Part shown: one piece after another, positions 1 to 8,498 of the stretch
Numbering within the stretch: position 1 is the stretch's first letter
How the letters are laid out: every line of letters starts with the position of its first letter
Assembly: GCF_001552255.1 (NCBI RefSeq)
Contig: NZ_BCQV01000010.1
Span: 1-64,000, forward strand
Reading direction: 5' to 3'
Origin: Alicyclobacillus shizuokensis NBRC 103103
Lineage (GTDB): Bacteria; Bacillota; Bacilli; Alicyclobacillales; Alicyclobacillaceae
DNA length: 64,000 nt
Notes under the pieces: generated by a model
Told to the model about the DNA's origin: nothing
The model's input: the letters and a program-made list of their open reading frames with translations, nothing else
Databases searched by the model: none
Translations under genes and position numbers: made by a program

Positions 1-16
1 GGGGGGGGGGGGGGGG
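1..16. other. Homopolymer G run at contig edge
   Basis: The window opens with 16 consecutive G residues just before the 3' end of gatD. A pure G run at position 1 is typical of a sequencing or assembly artefact at a contig terminus. Nothing is encoded in bases 1-43. Confidence 0.6.
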
Positions 17-43
17 TCGCCCGTCCGCGGCGCCGGCTGTCAG

Positions 44-772
44 CTACACCCGCGGCAGTTCCAGGCGGCGTTCCAGAAAGGCGTCGTGGGCCGCCTGTTC
101 CCACTCGTCATCCAGCGGTTGGAGCAGAGTGGGCATGCCGGCGTAGTCCATCGCCAGCCGCAGGATGTGGTCGGCCAAGCGTGGATTCTTGGGTAGCAGG
201 GGACCATGGATGTACGTGCCGATGACATTTTGCCAACGCACGCCCTCCAGGCCGTCGCGGCCGTTGTTGCCGTGCCCCTTCAGCACCTTGCCCAGGGGCT
301 CATGGGCATGCTCGGTGCGCCCGCCATGGTTCTCGAATCCGACGATGGTGCCCAGTTCCTCTCCGGCGTCAATGGCGATGTTGCCGGTCAGCCGTGGGTG
401 GCCGGCGTGGGTGGCGAGGTCAAGCAATTCGAGTCCCTCTACCTTACGGCCGTTGGACAATTGGTAGTAATGTCCGAGCAGCTGGTATCCGCCGCACACG
501 GCCAGCACGGGTAAGCCGGCGGCCACTGCGTGCTGCCAGTCCGACCGGTGCTTGACCAGGGTATGCGCCACCAATTCCTGTTCTCTGTCCGATCCGCCCC
601 CGAGCAAGACCAAATGGTACTCCTCGAAGCGCGGCCGTTCGCCGGACAGCACGGGGATGACTTCAACGTCCACGCCACGCCAGCGGCAGCGCTGCGTCAA
701 GACACGGATGTTGCCCTTGTCTGCGTACAGGTTGAGCAGGTCAGGATACAGATGTGCGATACGCAGTTTCAT
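44..772 (-). CDS. gatD: Lipid II isoglutaminyl synthase, glutaminase subunit GatD
   Basis: Class I glutamine amidotransferase subunit of the MurT-GatD complex. It frees ammonia from glutamine, and MurT uses this to amidate the alpha-carboxyl of D-iso-glutamate in lipid II, a cytoplasmic step of peptidoglycan synthesis. The 242-residue protein carries the nucleophile in AVCGGYQLLG (Cys93) and a catalytic His in YIHGPL (His189), close to the positions known for staphylococcal GatD (Cys94, His189). The N-terminal LYPDLLNLYADKGN is typical of the family. The start lies 32 bp inside the end of murT, so the two are translationally coupled. Standalone cobyric-acid-type amidotransferases are related, but the murT neighbour settles the call. 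Confidence 0.95.
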   Translation of the reverse strand: MKLRIAHLYPDLLNLYADKGNIRVLTQRCRWRGVDVEVIPVLSGERPRFEEYHLVLLGGGSDREQELVAHTLVKHRSDWQHAVAAGLPVLAVCGGYQLLGHYYQLSNGRKVEGLELLDLATHAGHPRLTGNIAIDAGEELGTIVGFENHGGRTEHAHEPLGKVLKGHGNNGRDGLEGVRWQNVIGTYIHGPLLPKNPRLADHILRLAMDYAGMPTLLQPLDDEWEQAAHDAFLERRLELPRV

Positions 773-2129
773 GGGAGTACCGGTTCACCTTTCGTTGCAA
801 GCGTTCTGCCATCGGATACAGGGCCGTGTAGGTGCAGAGCACATAGACGGGCGCGCCCCCAAGCTGATGGGCCAGCGACAGACTCGCTTCCACCGCCTCG
901 TCCAGGTCCGGCTTCACCTGCATCTGCTTCACAGGGTAGCCTGCGTATTTCAGCCGCAGGGCCATATCCTCGCCGCGCAGACCGGTGGTCACCACACCGA
1001 GCACGCGCCCGGCCTCGGCCAGCAGTTCGAAGTCTGCGTCCCACAACCAAGAGACGTCCCTCCCGTCGGCCGCGAGGTCGTTGATGGCAATCAACACGAC
1101 TTTGGGCGCCGATTCGTGGCAAATGGCCTGCAGCACACTGTCGCATCCGGTCGGATTCTTGATCAAATTGAGGATAGACTCTGGATCCGTACGGAATACC
1201 TGCATGCGGCCCAGAGGGGGATGAAAAGCGTCCAGCCCCTGCTGAATCGGTCCGCGCCCGAGTCCGCAGACCCGAGCGGCGGCGATGGCGCACAGGGCGT
1301 TGTAGATGTTGAACAATCCGCGCACAGGCAGGCGAAACGCGACGTCCGGTTGACCGGGCTCCTGCAGGTGCAGTGTAGACCCCTCAATGCTGGCTCGAAA
1401 GTCCGGGTGCGGCCGGAAGAAATCACCGTGAGGACAGCGATACACGCCCAGTTGCCCGTAGAAAAAGCCTTCATAGTCTAGGCGCGCTCCGCATTCCAGG
1501 CAAAACGCGCCGTCGCGCATCTGTTCGCGCGGTTGCGTGCTCAGGTGACGCTCGTCCAAACCGAAGTACAGTACGCGGCCAGGATGGCCCAACCCAATGC
1601 GGCGCGCGAGCGGATCGTCCCCGTTGAGAATAAGGACCGCTTCCGTGGCCGCCAGGCCCTCGATGATTTTCTGCATGGTGCTGTCCAACTCTCCGTAGCG
1701 GTCGAGTTGATCCCGGAACACATTGGTCACCGCCGCGACGCGAATCGGAAAACAGTCCGCGACCAGCGGCAGAGTAGCCTCGTCAATCTCCAGCACCGCG
1801 GTCTTGGCCCGCAGGCGGCCCCGCCAGTCCGTGTGTTTGATGAGCGCCGCCGCCAACCCCTGCCGCATGTTGGCTCCTTCCGCATTTGTGACAATGGGGC
1901 CTTCTTGCCGCATCATGCTGGCCAAGAGCGATGTGGTCGTGGTTTTGCCGTTGGTGCCTGTGACCACAATGCAGCGCTCCAGCTGTCGCCCCAATTTCGT
2001 CAGCAGTCCCGGGGATACGCAGAGCGCCCACTTGCCGGGCAGGCTGGTTGCCCGGCGGCCGACCAAGCGCAGGACGAGTTCTATCAGTTTTCCCACCCAG
2101 ATTCCGAGCACGCTGTCCACTCCTTGCAC
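741..2129 (-). CDS. murT: Lipid II isoglutaminyl synthase, Mur ligase-like subunit MurT
   Basis: ATP-dependent Mur-ligase-like partner of GatD that amidates lipid II glutamate. The P-loop GTNGKTTTT is at residues 58-66, the central Mur domain follows, and a DUF1727-type C-terminal domain binds GatD. A zinc-ribbon insertion is visible as Cys210, Cys213, Cys232, but the usual fourth Cys is replaced by CPHG (His234). The GTG at 2129 has a weak GGAG upstream. A second GTG at 2111 is preceded by AAGGAG at good spacing and is an equally good start (456 residues). The 3' end overlaps gatD by 32 bp, forming a two-gene operon. Confidence 0.95.
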   Translation of the reverse strand: MQGVDSVLGIWVGKLIELVLRLVGRRATSLPGKWALCVSPGLLTKLGRQLERCIVVTGTNGKTTTTSLLASMMRQEGPIVTNAEGANMRQGLAAALIKHTDWRGRLRAKTAVLEIDEATLPLVADCFPIRVAAVTNVFRDQLDRYGELDSTMQKIIEGLAATEAVLILNGDDPLARRIGLGHPGRVLYFGLDERHLSTQPREQMRDGAFCLECGARLDYEGFFYGQLGVYRCPHGDFFRPHPDFRASIEGSTLHLQEPGQPDVAFRLPVRGLFNIYNALCAIAAARVCGLGRGPIQQGLDAFHPPLGRMQVFRTDPESILNLIKNPTGCDSVLQAICHESAPKVVLIAINDLAADGRDVSWLWDADFELLAEAGRVLGVVTTGLRGEDMALRLKYAGYPVKQMQVKPDLDEAVEASLSLAHQLGGAPVYVLCTYTALYPMAERLQRKVNRYSHETAYRTSVS

Positions 2130-2267
2130 ACGCGGCGACTCCAGGTTCGGACCGAAAGGACTGCCTTGGCCCGTCTGACCGCTTTCTGGATTATACTATA
2201 CCATGTGCCGGGAACGCGTCGATGACCTGTACCTGGGCGCCGGTGGAGGAAGAACGGAGGCGTGGCC

Positions 2268-2759
2268 ATGTTTCAGGAAGTGAAAGTGGATCGTTCTTCG
2301 AAAGAGGCATTTTACCAGGATGTGGTCCAGCAGGCGAAGCACCTGTTGGCGGGAGAGAGCAACTGGATCGCCAATCTGAGCAATCTGTCGGCGCTGCTGA
2401 ATCTGCACCTGCAGGATATCAATTGGGTTGGATTCTACTTATGGAGCGAGGGCGACGGGGAGTTGGTGTTGGGGCCATTTCAAGGCAAGCCCGCCTGCGT
2501 GCGCATCCCGCACGGGAAAGGGGTCTGTGGAACGGCGGCGGCGCGGCGGGAACCGGTGGTGGTGGAGGATGTCCACGCTTTTCCCGGCCACATCGCCTGC
2601 GACGCCGCTTCTCGCTCGGAAGTGGTGGTGCCCATGCTTCATCGGGGGCAGTTGCTGGGCGTCCTGGATGTCGACAGTCCTCGCACGGGGCGTTTTGACG
2701 CCCAGGATGCGGCGGGGCTTGCCCGGGTTGTACAGGTGCTGCTGGAGACCGTATCTTGA
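2268..2759 (+). CDS. msrC: Free methionine-(R)-sulfoxide reductase (GAF domain)
   Basis: Reduces free L-methionine-(R)-S-oxide with thioredoxin. The 163-residue protein is a single GAF domain with the three family cysteines: Cys77 (KPACVRIP), Cys87 (GKGVCGTA) and Cys111 (HIACDAAS). The ATG at 2268 sits 7 nt after ACGGAGG, whereas the GTG at 2262 is only 1 nt from it, so 2268 is chosen. It is the first gene of a short rightward cluster with an ArsC/Spx-like protein and ThpR, divergent from murT-gatD. Called YtsP in Bacillus and YebR in E. coli. Confidence 0.92.
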   Translation: MFQEVKVDRSSKEAFYQDVVQQAKHLLAGESNWIANLSNLSALLNLHLQDINWVGFYLWSEGDGELVLGPFQGKPACVRIPHGKGVCGTAAARREPVVVEDVHAFPGHIACDAASRSEVVVPMLHRGQLLGVLDVDSPRTGRFDAQDAAGLARVVQVLLETVS

Positions 2760-2808
2760 ACAGAAGGCGCTGGCTGAGAATTGAGCAAGGAATGAAGGAG
2801 GGGTCGAC

Positions 2809-3168
2809 ATGGAGTTTTTTGGATATCGCCGTTGTTCCACTTGCCGGAACGCTCATAAATACCTGAAGGAACACGGCATCAACGTGGAGTTTCAGGATCT
2901 GGTGGACAAGCCTCCGACGGCAGAGCAGGTGCGCCGCTGGGTGGAGGCGCTGGGCCAAGGGGTGGAGCCGTTTCTCAATCGACGCGGCACACGTTTTCGC
3001 GAGCTCGGCTTGAAGGACGCTCAATTCACGGAGCAGGAGTGGATTGACAAACTGACCACCGATGGGAAGCTGTTCAAACGCCCCATTGTCATCGCGGACG
3101 GCGAGGTGATCGTCGGTTTTGACAAGCCGGCGTATGACCAGCTCATCGCCCGTAGGGCAACCGGGTGA
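2809..3168 (+). CDS. ArsC/Spx-family thioredoxin-fold protein
   Basis: 119-residue protein of the ArsC/Spx/YffB family with an N-terminal CxxC pair (Cys9, Cys12 in RRCSTC) and the conserved block KLFKRPIVI near residue 88. Members are glutaredoxin-coupled arsenate reductases or, as Spx/MgsR, RNA polymerase-binding redox regulators. Which role applies cannot be read from sequence; it looks closest to the YusI-type reductase branch. A strong GGAGGGG lies upstream, and the stop overlaps the GTG start of thpR (GTGA). Confidence 0.85.
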   Translation: MEFFGYRRCSTCRNAHKYLKEHGINVEFQDLVDKPPTAEQVRRWVEALGQGVEPFLNRRGTRFRELGLKDAQFTEQEWIDKLTTDGKLFKRPIVIADGEVIVGFDKPAYDQLIARRATG

Positions 3169-3743
3169 CGGCGGTGGCACGCCTGTTCATCGGTGTGGAG
3201 TTGGACGCGGCGGCGAAGGAGACGCTGCGCCGTTGGCAGGATCGGCTGCGGGCATGGGGGGTGACGGCGCGCTGGACGCGCGCGCCCTTGCTGCACATGA
3301 CGGTGTTGTTTCTCGGTGAGGTGCCTGAGACCGACGTCGACGCGGTGGCCGCTGCCTCCACGTATATGTTGGCGGAGGAGCAGGCGGTGGTGCTCACGGT
3401 TGATCGATTGGGCATGTTCTGGCGTAATCGCATTTTGTGGGCCGGCACACCGCCCGCCTGCGCAGCCGAGTTCGCCCGGGTGCATCATCGCCTGGCGGCG
3501 GGGCTGCGGGCGGACCTGGGTCTCGTTATCGACGACCGGCCGTTTCAAGCCCACATCACCCTGGCGCGTGATCTTCACCGACCGTTTCCGACGGACTGGC
3601 TTCGCCATCCGGGTTTCCCCGATGCGGGATTTTGCATGCCCGTGAATGCGCTCGCCCTGTTTGCCTCCGAGCGCCCAGCCGGACAGGTGGTGCATCGGGC
3701 CCTGGTGCGGCTTCCCTTCGGCCGGTCCGCCGGACGTTGCTGA
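3165..3743 (+). CDS. thpR: RNA 2',3'-cyclic phosphodiesterase (2'-5' RNA ligase family)
   Basis: 2H phosphoesterase that acts on 2',3'-cyclic phosphates of RNA ends. Both catalytic HxT motifs are present: His44-x-Thr46 (LLHMTVLFLG) and His130-x-Thr132 (FQAHITLARD), spaced as in the family. At 192 residues the length is normal. The GTG start overlaps the previous stop, so translation is likely coupled to the ArsC/Spx-like gene. The gene converges with the MBL hydrolase downstream. Confidence 0.92.
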   Translation: MTAVARLFIGVELDAAAKETLRRWQDRLRAWGVTARWTRAPLLHMTVLFLGEVPETDVDAVAAASTYMLAEEQAVVLTVDRLGMFWRNRILWAGTPPACAAEFARVHHRLAAGLRADLGLVIDDRPFQAHITLARDLHRPFPTDWLRHPGFPDAGFCMPVNALALFASERPAGQVVHRALVRLPFGRSAGRC

Positions 3744-3785
3744 TGAGAGGGGCGCTCCGCTCCGGCCGCCGGTCGGGGGCTGGTG

Positions 3786-4742
3786 CTATTCGCTCTGGCG
3801 GTCGCGGCGGCGCTTCTCCGCATATATCAACAGCCCCATCGCGTCCAGGATGATATCAATGTCGAGGACGCGGACGTCGCCGATGTTGTGTCCCTGCGCG
3901 GCCAGGTCGTGCTTGACCCATTCCCGCAGCGCCTCCGCCACCGGATCCACCGTGATGCCGGGATAATATAACCTGTCTATCAAGTCGGCCATAGCCTGCG
4001 CCCCGCGCAGGGTTCCGGCTATCGCCTCCTCCTTGGGAGAGCGCCCGAAATGGGTATGATAGACCCATTGAAAAGGCACGCCGCGCAGCATCCTCATCGT
4101 GTTGTGAACGGCCTCGGGATCAAAATCCACAGGGGAAGTGGAGGGCATCACCCACTCAAATTCCCAACCAGTGAACAAGGTGCGGTAGCGTATGCCCACC
4201 GCGTCGCCGGCAAACAGCGCGTCCGACAACGGATCTAAAATGGTGAAGTGGTGTTTGGCATGCCCGGGGGAGTCGAAGAAGGTGAGGGTACGCCGGCCAA
4301 TGTTCAATGTGTCGCCGTGCTCGCGGATGATGATGCGCTCCTCTGGGACGGCTTCGGGGCGGCCAAACAGGCGTTCCACGTTCGATCCGTAAACCTCGCT
4401 CGCCCCCTGCCAGAGGCGGGACGGCTGAGCCATGTGCCTGGCGCCGCGCGGGTGGACGACAAGCTTGGCGTTCGCGGCCTTGGCCATCGTTTGGCCAGCC
4501 CCGCCAGCGTGATCCAGGTGCACGTGGGTGACAATCACGTATGCCACATGATCCGGCCGCACACCTAGTTCCTGCAAACCCTGCCACAGTTGTTCTTGGC
4601 AGTTGGCGGCCCCCGTCTCGATCACGGTAACCTGCTCGTCAAGGATGACGTAGGCCCCGGTCCGACCGCGCAACCCTTGTTCCAACAGGTCAATCTGCCA
4701 GACGCCATTGCCCATGTCCACAAGATAAGCAGGATTTCTCAT
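3786..4742 (-). CDS. MBL-fold metallohydrolase
   Basis: 318-residue metallo-beta-lactamase-fold hydrolase. The metal-binding HVHLDH is at residues 73-78, with a later SPGHAKHH His and an LFAGDAVG Asp. The region around residue 200 onwards forms the C-terminal cap seen in glyoxalase-II-like enzymes of this branch. The substrate is not predictable. AAGGAGCG precedes the ATG, and the gene starts directly after the FtsW-like gene stops at 4743, so the two form a leftward operon. Confidence 0.85.
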   Translation of the reverse strand: MRNPAYLVDMGNGVWQIDLLEQGLRGRTGAYVILDEQVTVIETGAANCQEQLWQGLQELGVRPDHVAYVIVTHVHLDHAGGAGQTMAKAANAKLVVHPRGARHMAQPSRLWQGASEVYGSNVERLFGRPEAVPEERIIIREHGDTLNIGRRTLTFFDSPGHAKHHFTILDPLSDALFAGDAVGIRYRTLFTGWEFEWVMPSTSPVDFDPEAVHNTMRMLRGVPFQWVYHTHFGRSPKEEAIAGTLRGAQAMADLIDRLYYPGITVDPVAEALREWVKHDLAAQGHNIGDVRVLDIDIILDAMGLLIYAEKRRRDRQSE

Positions 4743-6230
4743 TTAGTCACGCTCCTTTCTGTTCGGCTTTCGGCCCTTGCGCGGCTTGGGTGAGTTCGCT
4801 TGACTGCGGGAACGCTCCCGCCAGGAGACAATCACCGGGTCGCGACGGCCTCGTTCCCGCTCTCTGGGACTGATGCTTGCGGCCATCTCCTGGCGCGAAC
4901 GCCAGCTTTCGCGGTGCGGGGTTTCGCCTCGCAGCCGCTTGGGGCGCAGCGGGGTCACGCTGGCGCCTCGGCTGCGGTTTCGAGGCGTGCCTGTGTATCC
5001 GGCGGAAAAGGCGGGCGTCGTGCGCTCTCGGCGTTTTGCCTGGGCGAGTTCGGCGCGCGCTTCCTCGACCCAGATGACATCGGCGAGTTGGTCGGCGTCG
5101 GGCTCTTCATCCAAGGTATAGCGGGAAATGTTCAAGAGGATGCCCATCGCCGTCAGGTTGACAACCAAGGACGTACCGCCGTAGCTGATAAACGGCAGGG
5201 GCACGCCAGTAACCGGCAGGATGCCGGTCACCGCGCCCAGGTTGATGAACGCCTTAATCACGATCATGCTGGTCAGACCGACGGCCGTCAGAGCGGAAAA
5301 ACGATTTGGAGCCTTGCGAGCGATGGCGAATCCCCGCCACGCCAACACCCCAAAGGCGACCAGCAGGGTGACGCCGCCGACAAACCCCCATTCTTCGACA
5401 AAAACGGGAAAAATGAAGTCCGCCTGTGGCACCGGGAGGTACCCGGTCTGAGCGATACCCATGCCGAAACCGCGGCCGAACCACCCGCCGCTGGCCATCG
5501 CTGTCCAGCCCTGCAGCACTTGGTAGCCTGTGATGCCTGGGTCCGCGAACGGGTTCAACCAAGCGCTCATCCGGTCGGATCGATAGGAGGACAGGTACGC
5601 CGCGGCAAGTATCACCGGAATCATGATCAATCCCAGCACGAGCAGCCGCCGCAGACGGACACCCGACGCGAAGACGACCGACAGGCTGGTGGCCAACAGG
5701 GTGAGCGCGGTACCCATGTCCGGTTCCGCCAACACCAGCAGGACTTCCAGCGCGATGACCATCAATGCGGGCCGCAAACCCAATCGAAAGTCGTCGAGGA
5801 GGACAACTTTCCGAGTAAAAAAGTATGCGAGGTATATGACGCTGAGAACGATGGCAATCTCAGACGGTTGGATGTGAAAGGAGCCGCTGCCGAACCAACG
5901 ACGGCTGCCGCCGGAGACGTGACCGATGCCGGGGATCAGCACCATTCCCAGCAGCGCGAAGTTGATCAGGAGCAGCAGCACCGCCCTGCGGTACCACTGT
6001 TCGTAGTGCACCCAGTGCATGAGAACACTGAGGACGATGAGGCCAATCCCCGCCGCCGCCAGTTGGCGTATGGCCATGTTAGCGGCGGAGATGGGCGTCT
6101 TCGGATGCGTCGCGCTATAGTGCAGAGCGGCCGGCATGCTGGCTGAAAAGATGGTGACCACGCCCACAGCGCAGAGCAGGACGATGGTGAAAAACAGGAC
6201 GTAGTCCGGTTGATGGCGCTGGCTTTCCAT
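4743..6230 (-). CDS. SEDS peptidoglycan glycosyltransferase, FtsW/SpoVE type
   Basis: Multi-pass membrane glycosyltransferase that polymerises lipid II with a cognate class B PBP. Signatures include SGGSRRWFGSG, IQPSEIA and the C-terminal LPFISYGGTS. The ATG at 6230 follows AAGAAGGTGATC; upstream in-frame sequence to 6467 lacks family similarity and is left out. The protein is 495 residues. After the last helix a long, very Arg/Lys/Ser-rich cytoplasmic tail (about residues 385-495) is appended, longer than in typical FtsW. A RodA-like paralogue lies divergently at 6885. FtsW versus SpoVE cannot be separated by eye. Confidence 0.9.
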   Translation of the reverse strand: MESQRHQPDYVLFFTIVLLCAVGVVTIFSASMPAALHYSATHPKTPISAANMAIRQLAAAGIGLIVLSVLMHWVHYEQWYRRAVLLLLINFALLGMVLIPGIGHVSGGSRRWFGSGSFHIQPSEIAIVLSVIYLAYFFTRKVVLLDDFRLGLRPALMVIALEVLLVLAEPDMGTALTLLATSLSVVFASGVRLRRLLVLGLIMIPVILAAAYLSSYRSDRMSAWLNPFADPGITGYQVLQGWTAMASGGWFGRGFGMGIAQTGYLPVPQADFIFPVFVEEWGFVGGVTLLVAFGVLAWRGFAIARKAPNRFSALTAVGLTSMIVIKAFINLGAVTGILPVTGVPLPFISYGGTSLVVNLTAMGILLNISRYTLDEEPDADQLADVIWVEEARAELAQAKRRERTTPAFSAGYTGTPRNRSRGASVTPLRPKRLRGETPHRESWRSRQEMAASISPRERERGRRDPVIVSWRERSRSQANSPKPRKGRKPNRKERD

Positions 6231-6372
6231 GCGATCACCTTCTTCAGCCAGGAATCGACAACGGTATTCCGACTTTGCTTGTTCGACACAGGCTGAAGAA
6301 TTCCCTGCCGGCACCGGGAAACGCTGTTCTCCTGCATTGTGGCACATTGTTCCAGCCTTAGGGCGATCCGTT

Positions 6373-6648
6373 TCACCACCAGTGCAGGCCAATCGCTGTG
6401 ATGCCGAGAATGGCGGCCAGCGGGATGGCGATGTGCCAGCCTCCGCCCGGCATGCCTGGTCCACCACCCCAGGGCCCCATAGGATAAGGCCGATAGGCGA
6501 GTTTCTGCACGGGCAACGGGTGTTTGACTGCTCCCAGGATGATGTGGTGTTTGCTGCAATGAATGACTACACCGTGGAAGGTGCCGAAAATGGTGTGGCA
6601 CTGCACCGGCTGCCCAAGCAACTTTCGTACGTGTCGATGCGTAACCAT
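6373..6648 (-). CDS. Small conserved-looking protein with C-terminal membrane segment
   Basis: 91-residue protein. The N-terminal part (HRHVRKLLGQPV, GTFHGVVIHC) looks like a small beta-barrel fold of the kind found in Bacillota spore or ribosome-associated proteins. A Gly/Pro-rich linker (PWGGGPGMPGGG) follows, then a C-terminal hydrophobic segment. The ATG at 6648 is preceded by AAAGGGG at 9 nt; the TTG at 6654 is too close. It sits between two SEDS genes. The family is not recognised by name. Confidence 0.6.
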   Translation of the reverse strand: MVTHRHVRKLLGQPVQCHTIFGTFHGVVIHCSKHHIILGAVKHPLPVQKLAYRPYPMGPWGGGPGMPGGGWHIAIPLAAILGITAIGLHWW

Positions 6649-6752
6649 AAGCAACTACCCCTTTCCGCGTTCGCCTGCAGTTTATGGGGCATTTGCCACT
6701 TAGGGCGCGGCGCATGCACAGATTGTTCACTGCGGTTCCCGGCACGTTTCGC

Positions 6753-6758
6753 TATAAT
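6753..6758 (+). promoter_or_regulatory. Probable -10 element upstream of rodA-like gene
   Basis: TATAAT preceded by CGC lies in the divergent gap between the small membrane gene and the RodA-like gene. No good -35 hexamer is found at 16-18 bp, so this may be a weak or extended -10 promoter. Confidence 0.4.
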
Positions 6759-6774
6759 TGGAGGAGTGGTACTG

Positions 6775-6855
6775 TTGGGCAAGCGAACGAGATTTTGGGG
6801 CGGTTCCTCCGGCAGTGCTGAAGGCCGAACGCTGCACAGCGGCCATGGATTTTGA
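6775..6855 (+). CDS. Possible 26-residue leader ORF before rodA-like gene
   Basis: A TTG-initiated ORF lies 10 nt after GGAGG, directly downstream of the TATAAT. It encodes a small basic, Gly-rich peptide ending GHGF. Its TGA stop (6853-6855) overlaps a TTG codon (6852) in frame with the RodA-like gene, which would allow translational coupling. No homology is known; it could be chance. Confidence 0.25.
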   Translation: MGKRTRFWGGSSGSAEGRTLHSGHGF

Positions 6856-6884
6856 ATCGGGATAAAGGAGACCAACCGCATATC

Positions 6885-8054
6885 ATGCAAAAGTCGCTGC
6901 GTCGAATGGACTGGATTCTGGTGGGGGTGCTGGTGGTGCTGGCCGCCTGCAGCTGTGCCTCCTTATATTCCTATGCGCTGGCAAGAAACCTACCCCTTCA
7001 TGGTCTGCACGCCGACTGGTTGAAGCAAGCCATTTTCGAGGTTCTGGGGCTCGTAGTCATGGTGGTGACGGCCCTGTTTTTCGACTATCGGACGCTGCGC
7101 AAAGTACGATGGCCCCTGTATGCATGCACGACCCTGCTGTTGTTGGTCGTGTTCCAGATGCCGGCGATAAACGGGGCCCAGGCCTGGATTCCGCTGGGGG
7201 GCGGTTTTCAGCTGCAGCCCTCAGAGCTGGCGAAAGTGAGCATGATTGTTCTCTTGGCTCATTACATGGCCAAGGTGGAGGAATCGGAACATCCGCAATA
7301 CGGCCTGCGCCACTTGCCGGCGCTGGCCTTGATTCTGCTGATTCCGTTTGGGTTGACGCTCAAGGAGCCGGCTCTCGGCCAGGCGCTGGTCATGTTTGCC
7401 ATTTTCATGACCATGTACGTTGTCTTCACTACTCGTATATACCTGACGCTGCTCACCTTGGTCTTGTTGGGCTTGGTGGTCATCTGCGGCATAGCGCTTG
7501 ACCATCCCTCTCAGTCCGCGCACTTTGTCAACGACGTCTTGGTCAAGCATCATTTGCTGCAGAGTTACCAGGCGGACAGGATTCTCACCTGGTTGGATCC
7601 GAAGTACGACTTGCAGCATACGGGCTATAACGTGCACTGGGCGCAAATCGCGATTGGCAGCGGCCAGGTGTTTGGCGAAGGCTGGCTGAACGGCACCCTG
7701 ACCGGCCATGTTCCGAATCAGGAGACAGACTACATCTTTTCCTTGATTGGTGATGAGTTCGGCTTTGTCGGTGGCAGCGTACTGGTGTTTTTGTTCCTTA
7801 TCCTTGTGTATCGGCTGGTGAAGGTGGCGGCCATTGCACAGGAACCGTTCGGCGTGTATCTGGCCGTCGGGTTTGTGGGCATGTTCGCCTTCCAGGTGTT
7901 CGAGAACATTGGCATGGATGTGTACCTCAGCCCGTCCACCGGGATTACGCTGCCGTTCGTCAGCTATGGGGGTACTTCCGTGCTTGTCAACTATCTGTGC
8001 GTGGGCATAGTCCTGAGCATCTCCCTGCGACAGAAGAGGCTCCGCTTTGCGTGA
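6885..8054 (+). CDS. SEDS peptidoglycan glycosyltransferase, RodA/FtsW type
   Basis: Polytopic membrane glycosyltransferase (389 residues) with ten or so hydrophobic helices and signatures NGAQAWIPLGGG, LQPSELAKVS and LPFVSYGGTS. The large extracellular loop holds QADRILTWLDP. It lacks the long basic tail of the leftward paralogue, and its shorter form fits a RodA or spore-wall role. The ATG at 6885 has AAAGGAG 14 nt upstream; an in-frame TTG at 6852 overlaps the end of a tiny upstream ORF and is an alternative start. Confidence 0.88.
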   Translation: MQKSLRRMDWILVGVLVVLAACSCASLYSYALARNLPLHGLHADWLKQAIFEVLGLVVMVVTALFFDYRTLRKVRWPLYACTTLLLLVVFQMPAINGAQAWIPLGGGFQLQPSELAKVSMIVLLAHYMAKVEESEHPQYGLRHLPALALILLIPFGLTLKEPALGQALVMFAIFMTMYVVFTTRIYLTLLTLVLLGLVVICGIALDHPSQSAHFVNDVLVKHHLLQSYQADRILTWLDPKYDLQHTGYNVHWAQIAIGSGQVFGEGWLNGTLTGHVPNQETDYIFSLIGDEFGFVGGSVLVFLFLILVYRLVKVAAIAQEPFGVYLAVGFVGMFAFQVFENIGMDVYLSPSTGITLPFVSYGGTSVLVNYLCVGIVLSISLRQKRLRFA

Positions 8055-8161
8055 GAAACGGCGGCGGTCGGACATGGGACAGGGCGCTGCCGGACATACT
8101 ACCTTCACCTTCTCTTTACCGGGGAGGAAAACACCGGTTTCAGCGGGAGGAGGGAGAGGGA

Positions 8162-8455
8162 GTGTTTCAGGTCCGCGGCGTGCCGATGCGGGAAATTCAT
8201 GGACTTCCTTACGCGGTGCACCAGGTCGGCGAAGGGCAGTGGCAGATTGTCATTGAGAACTGCCCGCGCTATCCTAGTGGTTACAGGTTCCATCGGATCT
8301 ATCATTCGCAGCAGGAGGCGCTGCAATCGCTGGCGAGTTGGCCTGGTCACCGTGAGGATCCGCGCGTGGCCGGTGATGACACCGGTGTTGTAGCCTGGCT
8401 GGCGGAGGAGACCGCCCGTCCCGAGACCAGCCACGCGGGGGATGAACCTTCCTGA
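8162..8455 (+). CDS. Small hypothetical protein
   Basis: 97-residue soluble protein starting at GTG 8162 after a GGGAGGAGGG ribosome site. It holds a compact stretch (LPYAVHQVGEGQWQI, YRFHRIYHS) that looks like a small mixed alpha/beta fold. It lies downstream of the RodA-like gene on the same strand and converges with the next gene. No family is recognised. Confidence 0.55.
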   Translation: MFQVRGVPMREIHGLPYAVHQVGEGQWQIVIENCPRYPSGYRFHRIYHSQQEALQSLASWPGHREDPRVAGDDTGVVAWLAEETARPETSHAGDEPS

Positions 8456-8498
8456 TTGGACGCGGCGGGGCTTCTCGGGCCGCGTCCGCACCTCTCAT

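Noticed and set aside
4800..6146. 448-codon rightward ORF opposite the FtsW-type gene
   Set aside because: Antisense of a polytopic membrane protein gives a Gln/Arg/Asp-rich shadow; no homology pattern.
7221..8108. 295-codon leftward ORF opposite the RodA-type gene
   Set aside because: His/Gln-rich antisense shadow of membrane-helix codons.
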